This document shows, piece after piece, positions 1 through 8,681 of a stretch of DNA of 30,200 bases. This DNA is from Symbiodinium natans (lineage: Eukaryota; Sar; Dinophyceae; Suessiales; Symbiodiniaceae). Made by a program: the position numbers and the translations under genes. The notes under the pieces are model-generated. The model had not been told where the DNA came from, did not search any database, and saw only the letters and a program-made list of their open reading frames with translations. The DNA is taken from contig CAJNDS010002046.1 in assembly GCA_905221605.1 (NCBI GenBank), positions 613,501 through 643,700 of the forward strand, in the 5' to 3' direction. Within the stretch, counting starts at the first letter, position 1; every line of letters begins with the position of its first letter.

Positions 1-1
1 C

Positions 2-517
2 CCGCTGCTCAGCATTTGGGCGTACGAGGTGCGAAATGGCACCGGGGACTATCTTGGGCGAACATCTGAGCTACAAAGCGGTTATCATCCAATCGAGATT
101 TATGATGCGCACAACCGAAACGTGGTAACACTTGCTACGGTTTGGACCTCGTGGTCGGCCATGTTCTCTGGCACCTGGTACATCAACAATCAGTTTCCAG
201 GCGAGCCCATTGAGAAGAATCCCATGTCCGATGCGCGCTTGGTGACGCTCATTGCCGCGCACCAATTTGCATCACAAGGATGGTTCGGTCCCTTCTGGTC
301 AGTGGTGATCTTGGTGCTTCTACTCTGCGCCCTGTACCTTGGCATCCGGCGGTGCAGTGCCTCGGACAGCTCGATGTCCAAGCTTCTGTTGGGCGCCAAG
401 GAGGAGTCCTCCTCCGAGGAGGAGCAGGCCGGTTGTCTCGGCAGTCCTCCTCCAAAGCGAGAAGTTCCGATGGTAGACCCAGTCGAGTATCCAAAACAGT
501 GGCAATCAGCCTGTTAG
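2..517 (+). CDS. C-terminal part of a single-pass membrane protein (5' partial)
   Basis: The frame is open from the left edge of the window to a TAG stop at 515-517, about 171 codons, so the start lies upstream. The first ~95 residues look like a folded domain, with GDYLGRTSELQ, HPIEIYDAHNRNVVTLATVW and DARLVTLIAAHQFAS. They are followed by a hydrophobic segment, WSVVILVLLLCALYLGI, at about bases 296-346. A short tail with an acidic serine/glutamate cluster (EESSSEEE) and prolines follows. This is the layout of a type I or C-anchored membrane protein. The folded part faintly recalls tubby-C-terminal/LURP-one/scramblase-like beta domains (glycine-rich start, 'IEIYD', late 'DAR..LIAAH'), but that is inference only. 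No introns are needed within this exon. Confidence 0.6.
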   Translation, partial: PLLSIWAYEVRNGTGDYLGRTSELQSGYHPIEIYDAHNRNVVTLATVWTSWSAMFSGTWYINNQFPGEPIEKNPMSDARLVTLIAAHQFASQGWFGPFWSVVILVLLLCALYLGIRRCSASDSSMSKLLLGAKEESSSEEEQAGCLGSPPPKREVPMVDPVEYPKQWQSAC

Positions 518-1120
518 CCTTCTGGAAATCCGAGGAGGGCGCTGGACCATTGCCAAACTCACGAAGCAGTTTGGGGTTTGTGTGCTTCATTGTGCCTCCC
601 TATTTGTCTGTTTCACCTCCCTGCTGGCTAAGCCGCTGTAGATGACCGTTTCCTGCGTGGTGTATGCACACAGGAAAATGCAGCCAGCTTCATATCCCGA
701 CATGTGTCTGCTGCCCAACAACATGCTTTCACAGACGTCCTTGCAGAGCACCCTTCCCACTTGATGCCCATGTCTCCCAGAAGATCGCGCAGCCCTAAGG
801 ACCTGGATACACGCTGGCGGCAGTCTCCCATGCTTCGCTAGATACACCTCCAGTGCACTCGCTTAGGAAATCAAGTCGGCTCCAGTTGGTGCATTCGCTT
901 CTTGTTGGACATTGTCTCGTGCAAAGTTGCAGATCCGGCCCATCTGAGCTTGCCTTTGCGTGCTGATGCCTTGGCTCAGAACAGGCCCTTCCCCATGTCC
1001 TCTGACCATCACGCATCATTGAATTTGGACTCGGCAGCCTCCAAAGATGGTGACTCCTGTGCAGACGTGGGAGCCTCAGCCATGCGACAGCTTGACGGGG
1101 CGGCGGAATGTGCCTTTCAG
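518..1120. other. intergenic stretch, no gene recognised
   Basis: About 600 bases lie between the membrane-protein stop and the first plausible exon of the adenylate kinase gene. No long frame with protein-like composition was found on either strand. A short frame at 1082-1150 that starts with ATG reads into the first plausible AK8 exon and may hold its start codon. No TATA-like or spliced-leader sequence was recognised. Confidence 0.5.
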
Positions 1121-4100
1121 GTGGGGTGCTTTGGGAAATATGGTGCCTGAGCAGAAAGAGTTCGGAGCCGAAGACTCAGAGATCGCATAAGCGAGCCTCT
1201 CAAAGTTTTTGCCCTCGGGCTTGTTGCACTTAGGCAGAGACGAATGCCTACCTGGAGTCATACGAGGACCTGTAGCACAAGCCAGACTCAAGATCTAGAT
1301 GTTGACCGGCAGTGGCTTCTTCTACAAGCTTGACAGTTTGTTCCGCAGGTCTACGATCTTTTCGCACATCTTCTTCGACAGGCGCTGTGTGTCCGGTGAT
1401 TCTTAGCAGCTGAAAAGAGAGCCTTAAAGTACATTTTGTTGCAGGTATTGGTGGAGAGGCCGGAGAATCCCATCAAGTTTCTGCAGGCACTCGAGATTCG
1501 GTAAATTTGAAGACTTTGACAGTTGATATCTGCGCAATTTTGCAGGAGTGTCTCAAAGAGCAGTCCAAGCTGTGCGTTTGTGTGATGGGGCCGCCGGGAG
1601 TGAACCGCTCCAAGTACTGCCAACAGCTGGCTACAGCTCCTCTCTCAGCCACGCTTCGCTTTAGGAATGGGTCCTCAGTGGAGAAGGGCTGATTGCTGAG
1701 GACTACAAGGTCAAGCACATTCATGTTGGCAAGCTGTTGAGGCAGGACCAGTTACGACCCATCTTCCGACTTTCTGCGGTTTGGTTGCTGCATGATCTGC
1801 ATGTTTCGAGCCGCTTACAGGGCCAAAAAAGAGTTAAAAGACGTCATGGATTCGGGCGAGCTGGTTTCAGACGACACAGTTGTGGACATCGTAAAGGAGC
1901 TTTGCTTTCTTTGCTTTAGCCCTGAGATGGCACTGGACTGGACTGATCGCGGAACAAGTGCTGCTGACAAGGAAGAGCTTAGAAAAGCCAAGCATACTGG
2001 TTGGGCCAAGCTCTCGGTGATGGTCAATTTCAGAAGGGCTTTGCTTCTTCTTCCCCTCGTTTTCGCAACAGCGCACCCACGTTGGCTCATGGGCCCGCAG
2101 GTCTTGGATGGCTTTCCCAGGACGAAGGTGCAGGCCCAGTCCCTGGCGGCTGCGAGCAAGGCAGCGTTCTTTTGATCGTCTCTTGATCCGCTATTCCCCT
2201 TTGGGCAATTGCAACACGGGCTGGTACCTCTCAGCGCATGCAAAAGCTCAAGCTGTAGCCGCATGGCTCTCAGCCTCTCTCAACCCTGGAGGAGCTAGGA
2301 ACCAGCTTGGACAGTGTGCTGCTCCTCGACAGCAGCGAGGAGACTGCCCTGAGAGAATGTGTGTGGGTGGACTGCTGCGAAAGATTCCTCATTGGCAGGA
2401 CCTTGCGAGGCAAAACTTTGCTGCCAAGGTGCAGTCGAGCCAGCACAATCAATGTCAATGTGTGCAGAATTGGAATGAGCACAGAAAATGCAGGGTTCTT
2501 GCTCCCTCCTTCAGCCCTTCAGCTTCAAGTAGAGCAGGTCGACGTGCCAGATCCCGCAGTGAAGAGAGAAGTGGCCGAGATGCGGCTTCAGCAGTGCGCG
2601 ATGCGTCGGGTCAACTGCAGTAAAGCTGTTTGTTTTGGTAGTCGTGCTATGCTCTCCCGGAGGATGATACCTGCATGCTGCTTGAGGTACAAGCGCCACG
2701 TACTCACCATCAGCGAGTTTTTCAAAAACTCCGCCGCGCTCTTGGTTCGAGTCCGGGAAGGTCATCAATGGGCAAGGAAGGTTGTGTTGCCGGTTGCGTC
2801 AGGTGCGCCGCATTGAGATCAACGGAGGCCTTGCCTCGTTGACATGATCGAAGCCAGCTTTCAGCACGAGTTGCTTGCCTGGCCCGAGGAGAGGATGAGC
2901 AGAAGAGCATCTATGCCACGATCAGTAGCAACGTGCAATACAGAGTGCCGATGTCTCAGACTCCATCCTTGTGCTATGAGAGTAAAGCCAGCCTGACAGC
3001 AGAAGGTATTCCAACGCCCCTCTTCGGATGCAGCGAGTGTGTATTCTGGGGCCGTGCGGCTCTGGAAGGATGGACTTGAATTTTATACTGAAATCTTGTC
3101 TCCTTCTTCAAAACGCATGTGTGCAGGACTACGCAGTGCCAGCTGCTGGCTAAGCGACTGGGTGTGGTTCATGTAGCAAGAGCCTAAGATCAAAGGACTC
3201 AGCTCCAAATACTGAGCTTTGCATAGCTATGCACTACTTCTCATCTGGCTTCAGGATTTGGCAGTGCTCCTCCGCGAGAAGCAGGAGGTGCATGCCCACC
3301 GGAGCATTGATATTAACATATAAATATTTTAACGCTATACGACCCGCCTCCGCCGAGGGGCTGCAGTCCCCCGGCACGAAGCCCTGCAGTGTGTGTTTGT
3401 GGGCAAGTTGAGGGAGGGGATGGAAAACCACACGCTCTCGAGGTAAGCAGGGGGAGGGCCAGGTGACGAATAGGGTAAAACAAAAGTGGCGGGGAGGGGG
3501 TAGGCAAGAAGGAAGTCAAGGAGGTCGATAGGACGGCCAGAGGGAGGGGAAGAGAACAAGGCAGTGGGGTAGGGGTGGGGGTTGCCGAGGCAGGGGACAG
3601 ACGGTGGCACTGGCAAGGATTAAGTTAAATGCTCCTGTGGCCTGAGGCCTCGGCGGATTGAACGCCATAAAAGTAAGGTACCTCCCACAAGGGTCACAAA
3701 CCGGGCTTCCGATTGCTTGAGGCTGAGGGCCAAGAGGTGGACGAAGTGCCGCCCGATTACCTCAGCGACGAGGAAGCGTGTGCTTTGATTGCAGCGCCAG
3801 CGCCCCAGCGTTACATGTGTTCGCATCTCTTCCGTTTGCGCTTTCCGCATTGGTTGAAGGCGCTTGCGCAAGACAGATTGCGTGCGGAAGGGCTGGGTTT
3901 GCATCTCAGTTCTGCTCAGTTCTGCCTCCGACTTCAGCAATTGCTTTTTTTCTTCATCGCTGCACGACCTGGCCCGCCTCGGCCATTGGCCCTGGATGCA
4001 CAGGGATTCGATGGGATTTTGGTTGCAGGGTCCTGGCACCATGCTCGTCGCGGGATGGTGGTGGGCGGTGCTCGACATTCCGCTTCGGGGAGTCTTAGGG

Positions 4101-5830
4101 ACGAGTGCTGGAAGTTCCACAAACCTCGTTACCGCTTCACCCGCCCTTGGCCAGGATGAGCACTGCACCCACGAGATCTCCTGTAATTTGGTTTAGGGCT
4201 AGGTTTTGGAATGGGTGGGCTTCCGACCCCACGCAAACTGAGGCTGAAGCAGCCTGATATAATGTTCTCCTTTGCACGCTGGGACTCCATGTCTTGAATG
4301 CTAACCACCGGACGAGCGCTAAAGGGTCCCTCAAGCCCAAACAGTCGCAACTGCCACAACTCCTTAAATACGGATGACCTGCCATGAAGCAGGACCGAGT
4401 CTCAGTCTGAGCTTGAGCGCGCAGTAGCACAAACTCTCAACCCCAAAGCCCAATTTGCAGGGCAAGAGCCTCAACGCGACTCACAAAACCATGCAAGTTG
4501 CAGACCAAGCATTGTATTCTTTGGAGTCTCACCACTCGGGCAGCTACGCGAAGATTATGAGGACGAACCGCCCCTTTGGATTTAATCCACTTCTGGGTCT
4601 CAGCGCTTTCCATTGCGCGAATGCGTCGCTTCCATGCGAATCCCCCATGAGCGACTGTGCTGTCCAGCGAGTCGGCCGCTCGGTGCATGAATCCCAGGTT
4701 TTTCAAATTTTCGAATCGGTTTCTCGCGTCCGCGAATATGCTACCAACTGCTTTGAACTACTCTGGCGGCTCTGGCGCACTACGAATGTTTAAAGCCTCC
4801 ACATAGAGGGACTCAAAGGTGCTGTTCTTTGAACACTGTTGAGTCATGCAAAGTCGTCTTGACAACATGTTTTAGGCTGTTCACATTCGGAAGCTCGAGG
4901 TGCTGGATGGGTTTCCGAAGACACGTGCGCAAGCGGAGTTTCTGAGGCATGACTCCTATTCTGCCATGTTGACAATTTCAAAGCATTTCAAATCACAGCG
5001 TATGTTGCATGCTTGATGGCTGGAGGCAGGCTCACTTGTGGCCGTCTCGAGTCATTCAGACACACAGCTGCGTTTGGGATTCAGGATGTTTCAGGGTACA
5101 GTAGCTTGACGTCCACCCCAGCATGTTTGCATCAACTGAGGGATCTAACCCAGGCTTCAGGTGGCGGATCCTGTGGTGGAGACACGCGTGTCGTCACGGC
5201 GCCGCGTGCTCAGAACAATCCTGGACTCATGGCCAAAGCGGCGGAAAGCTGGCGAAGCTGCTGAGGCCTGGATCCGGTGACAGGCACGGCCCATTACTCG
5301 TTAGGAGCTGAGGCTGAAGGCAGTAGTATGTGTCAAAAAGGTGTCAAATGTGTCCACATGCGAAGTCTTATCGGCCTTCAGAATGGCCCAGGAACCCAAA
5401 CAGCGTCGCTGTCCGACAGCGACTCATCCGCTGTAAGCATGACGAGGGTGAGAAGGCCTGCCTCCCAGTGAATGCACGGGAACTGGCGGAATGCCTTTTC
5501 TTCAACTCCCTGTCAGGTTAAGGAGCGGATCAACATCTTCTTGGACAACGTGGCGCAGGTGTCAGAGTCCTGGAAGCGAGCGTGGGCCTTGTTACGCTGC
5601 ATTATGCTGCATTGAAGTTGCCGATGCTTGCCTGTATATGCAATGTGGCAAATGCGGCGCACGCGCTAGATGTGGCAGGGAAAGTAGCAAGAAAGAATGA
5701 CACTGCGCTGAGATCGCGAAGTTGAGGTTGTAGTCGGTCGGATGATTTCTGATAGTTTGTGACTCAGGTGTTCACAACTGTGCTTGCTGATGGACAGCCA
5801 GATGATGTTGCAGCAGGATTGGCTGCTTGA
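1121..5830 (+). CDS. AK8: adenylate kinase 8-like protein, two adenylate kinase domains, many small exons
   Basis: The exon peptides follow the AK8 order. N-terminal DPY30-like segment: VYDLFAHLLRQ (1349-1381) and VLVERPENPIKFLQALEIR (1445-1500). Domain 1: LCVCVMGPPGVNRSKYCQQL (exon from 1546), DYKVKHIHVGKLLR (1701-1741), AKKELKDVMDSGELVSDDTV (from 1821), VLDGFPRTKVQAQSL (from 2101), ELGTSLDSVLLLDSSEETAL (~2292) and VPDPAVKREVAEMRLQQCA (~2540). Domain 2: SNAPLRMQRVCILGPCGSGR (3006-3071), TTQCQLLAKRLGVVHV (from 3127), VLDGFPKTRAQAEFL (from 4900), VKERINIFLDNVAQVSESWK (from 5517) and VFTTVLADGQPDDVAAGLAA plus stop (5768-5830). Acceptors are AG|G; donors include GC and GA. Human AK8 has the same layout and binds nucleotides in flagella/cilia. 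Both P-loops have R in place of the catalytic K, so activity is doubtful. The start (perhaps ATG at 1082) and several domain-2 exons between 3175 and 5516 are not resolved. Confidence 0.85.
3401..3602. repeat. purine/G-rich low-complexity tract inside an AK8 intron
   Basis: About 200 bases are dominated by GGGAGGGG, GGGTAGG and AAGG runs on the + strand, with strong purine strand asymmetry. It lies in the large unresolved intron region of the AK8 gene (3175-4899). Several G-runs could form G-quadruplexes. No coding signal was found in it. Confidence 0.6.
3713..4159 (+). other. open stretch of unknown status within the AK8 intron region
   Basis: A 148-codon open frame lies between recognised AK8 exons. 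Its first part (EAEGQEVDEVPPDYLSDEEA) is acidic and could be an exon of AK domain 2 in the place where the family has a 'VPD' helix, but the match is weak. The rest is basic and low in recognisable pattern. It begins without an ATG. An equally long frame runs on the - strand (3620-4168), so openness here is poor evidence for coding. Confidence 0.2.
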
Positions 5831-6946
5831 CCTGTGGCATCCTGTTCAAAGCTTCGTTCTTCACGATGCCATAATGCGGAGTGTGCAGGTGTCTATGAAA
5901 AGGTCTCCAATCCACTTCCTTCTGAGCTTGCGCAGGACTACACTATATTACATTGCTCGATGTTATTGATTTGCGTGCTTTTTCCAGTCGACATAGAGTC
6001 CGCCACGTGTCTCAGGATCCAAATAGCGGCCTTTGAGATGTGGAGGCCTGGTGCGTGCTCACGTCCGCGTGTCCTCTCGAAATTGCTGTTTTCTCTTTTC
6101 CCATGTCAGGCTCAAGACCGACATGTCGGTGTCACCCCGCGGCTTGTCTCCGCTTTGCTGCCACGGGCGGCGTGTCACATAATGAGTTTCACAGGGAGCC
6201 GAAACATCGGCTTCCGCAGTACCATGAGCTTAAATAAAGAATCTCAAGGAGCCAGAAACGGCCAAAGTCATGCTCTAGCCGAAGGCAGCTGTGTTGAAGT
6301 TCTGGTGAGACTGACGCCGCGGTATGGCTTTGCAGCAAGCATACTACATCAAGTCATGCGAAGTCTCACTCACCCTGCAAGTCCATTGAACCTACTTGGA
6401 AAAAGATGTCGTGGTCTGACATGTGTCGGTCCTATCCTGATCATGGGTTTTATCCTTCCGCAGACGCCTTCCCGTAGAGGATGTTGCAGGGATAGGCTCC
6501 AGTGACAGCTTCGTTTTTGAGGGAAGGTAGTTGGGTGGAGAAACTGAGCTGGCATTTTTGTCAGAAGCAGCTTTTGGCTTCGCAATCTAGCGACGAACAG
6601 CAGAAGCAAAACTAGATCTCATCTGCTGAAACAGAGACCACGAGCTCCAGTATTATTGCTCTTCTGATCAGTGGGCATGACACAGTGAGGGTCGGTTGTC
6701 ATCTCCACAGTACAAGTTCTTTCCCGGCAAGTGTGTGCGAAGATCCCCCATCAACTTAGAAAACCTGGGCCCGAAGACTCCTGTGACCCTTGCGACAAGA
6801 CCTGCGCCCTCAATCCTCTACCATGGAAAGAATGCAAAACTATCTTGCTCGCAGCAGGCTTTTGAGCAAGTGGTGCCTTCGTAGGGAATAGACCGTGCTC
6901 TCTCAACTCATGCAACTCTGACAAGGGACATCTGTTGTCGGCCCAG
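5831..6946. other. intergenic stretch between AK8 and the Trx-CAP gene
   Basis: About 1.1 kb follows the AK8 stop codon. A 223-codon open frame on the + strand (5834-6505) lacks protein-like patterning and matches no family I know. AATAAA-like hexamers are not conspicuous. The last bases before the next ATG are GGCCCAG, a possible trans-splice acceptor directly against the start codon. Confidence 0.45.
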
Positions 6947-7954
6947 ATGCCGCACCTTGAGGGCCATGCCTTTGCTTTACTCTGGTACGCGGGTCTTGCC
7001 GCGGCTTTCCAGTCCTCTCAGACGAACTGTGCTGCAAATCCAGCGTACGTTGGCGACCACATCGTTCCACTTTGTGCTGTCAACTTCCCAGAGAAGTCTT
7101 CGACCACATATGCATCCTGGGTTGTTCATTTCTACGCTGGGAACTGCAGGCATTGCCGGGAGCTAGCTGTGACACTTCAGAAGGCAGTGAGCGCACCGGC
7201 AATGCTGAAGAAAGGTGTCAAGGTCGGCGCTGTGGATTGTCATGATGCCTCAAATGCCAACCTTTGCCGAGGTCACAAGGTTTGGAAATTTCCTGTTTTG
7301 ATGATCCTTTCCAGTGGCTCGCGGTACACTGGACCACTCGACACAGCTGCAATGGTTGACTGGATGAGTGAGGTAAGTGAACCGGGACTGTTGCCTCCAA
7401 TGCTGCAGAAGATGAGCGTTTGTCCAGCCTTCCATCTCTACGAAGAGCCGCAGCTTGCCAGAGAGTTCCTCATGGCCCACAACATCTACCGATGCGCTGC
7501 AGGCATTGACATGTTGGAGTGGGACATGACGGCTTTTCAAACAGCACGCAGCTACGCGCAGAAGGCGCCAACAGACAGATTGGCCCACAGCAAGCCAAGC
7601 GAGAGACGGGGAAAGCATGGCGCGACGTTTGGAGAGAATGTTGCCATTGGGGAGCACTTGTGGCCGGGGCAAGTGGTGGCTCGCTGGTACGATGAAATTC
7701 GAAATACGCAAGGTGGAAAGTTTCGTCCCAACCGCGCGGGCCTGGGACACTACACGCAGATTGTTTGGCGCAAGACCCGAAAAGTCGGTTGCAGTTTCGG
7801 GCAGAATCGACGCGTGGCCATCTGCCACTATGATCCTGCAGGCAATGAGCGTGGAAAGCACCTGTCGCAAGTCGCACCACCGCTACCTGGTTTCTTCGGC
7901 CGCGAAGGACAAGAGCGCTGCGGCGCAGTCGTCGAAGAGATCGGCGCACCGTGA
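6947..7954 (+). CDS. thioredoxin-like domain fused to a CAP/SCP (CRISP-like) domain, probably secreted
   Basis: One uninterrupted frame of 335 codons starts at ATG 6947 (preceded by CCAG) and ends with TGA at 7952-7954. Residues ~7-22 form a hydrophobic signal peptide ending near AAAF. Residues ~25-145 are a thioredoxin-like fold: VVHFYAGNCRHCRELA holds a CxxC motif (C-R-H-C), followed by VGAVDCHDA and KFPVLMIL, as in PDI-type domains. Residues ~165-310 are a CAP domain: FLMAHNIYRCAAG, LEWDMTAFQTARSYAQKA, HGATFGENVAIG, VVARWYDEI, GHYTQIVWRKTRKVGCSFG and ICHYDPAGN are signature CAP motifs. CAP proteins are usually extracellular. The absence of an obvious intron contrasts with the neighbouring genes. 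One 36-base in-frame segment (7373-7408) begins GTAAGT and ends GCAG, so it could be a tiny optional intron. The C-terminal tail (GFFGREGQERCGAVVEEIG) matches nothing I know. Confidence 0.9.
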   Translation: MPHLEGHAFALLWYAGLAAAFQSSQTNCAANPAYVGDHIVPLCAVNFPEKSSTTYASWVVHFYAGNCRHCRELAVTLQKAVSAPAMLKKGVKVGAVDCHDASNANLCRGHKVWKFPVLMILSSGSRYTGPLDTAAMVDWMSEVSEPGLLPPMLQKMSVCPAFHLYEEPQLAREFLMAHNIYRCAAGIDMLEWDMTAFQTARSYAQKAPTDRLAHSKPSERRGKHGATFGENVAIGEHLWPGQVVARWYDEIRNTQGGKFRPNRAGLGHYTQIVWRKTRKVGCSFGQNRRVAICHYDPAGNERGKHLSQVAPPLPGFFGREGQERCGAVVEEIGAP

Positions 7955-8452
7955 GAAAACTGGGGAAGAGACCCGAATGCAGTCTCTGTGCTTGTCCTGG
8001 TGGCGATGACTTCAGGTTGTAGCTAAGAGAGCGTCCTCTCACATGTCCCGGTTCCAGTACCAGTTTCATCAAACTGAAGCAGCATTTGCCACATCACATC
8101 AGCGTAACGCAGTGCACACCCTTTTTTATTCCTAGCGTTGCCTGCTTCTGTTTCTGAGAAGATTGGGACACGCTTTGGGGCCGCGTGCTCATTTTGTATC
8201 GCTGTTGGCATTTGTTCACTGGCGCTGGCCAAGAGTCACCTAGGCCAAAGCATGCCCCGATTTGAGGCCGTTTAGCTCGTGTGAACTCGTGTTTCTCGTG
8301 TTTTCTCGTGTGCCGTTTGATTCGCTGGCCTCAGAGTGCGTCCTGAAGGAGCTGTCGCGTACTGACCTTTGCTCTGCAGCCTGGCTCTCATCATCTTTCT
8401 GGGCACGTGGGAGAACAGTCATGTGGTTAGGACCTGATGCGGTGCCCGCAAG
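7955..8452. other. non-coding stretch with short CTCGTGT repeats
   Basis: About 500 bases downstream of the Trx-CAP stop contain no convincing exon. Four copies of CTCGTGT lie at 8275, 8286, 8295 and 8305, spaced 9-11 bases apart. The AG|G acceptor of the first recognised exon of the next gene ends this stretch at 8452. Confidence 0.5.
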
Positions 8453-8632
8453 GTCTTGGACATCCAGAAAGGTCTGGCCGACCTGACGAAGCGACTGGAT
8501 TCAGTGGGCGAGGTCCCAGCCCAAACAAGTCCATGGTGGCAGGGAGAGTTGTGCAATGCGTGGGCTTGCCCGAGTCAAGGAAAACACCCTCCTCAGAGAG
8601 GCCGCCTCTACAGAATTCTATAGACTGCTGTG

Positions 8633-8681
<49 letters not shown>

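Noticed and set aside
3620-4168. 182-codon open frame on the - strand
   Set aside because: No family pattern; it overlaps an equally open + strand frame within the AK8 gene, and all recognised genes are on the + strand. High G+C makes long chance frames likely.
6900-6946. Search for a spliced-leader relic upstream of the intronless Trx-CAP gene
   Set aside because: No sequence resembling the end of the dinoflagellate spliced leader (TTTTGGCTCAAG) was found there or elsewhere in the window, so retroposition is not directly supported.
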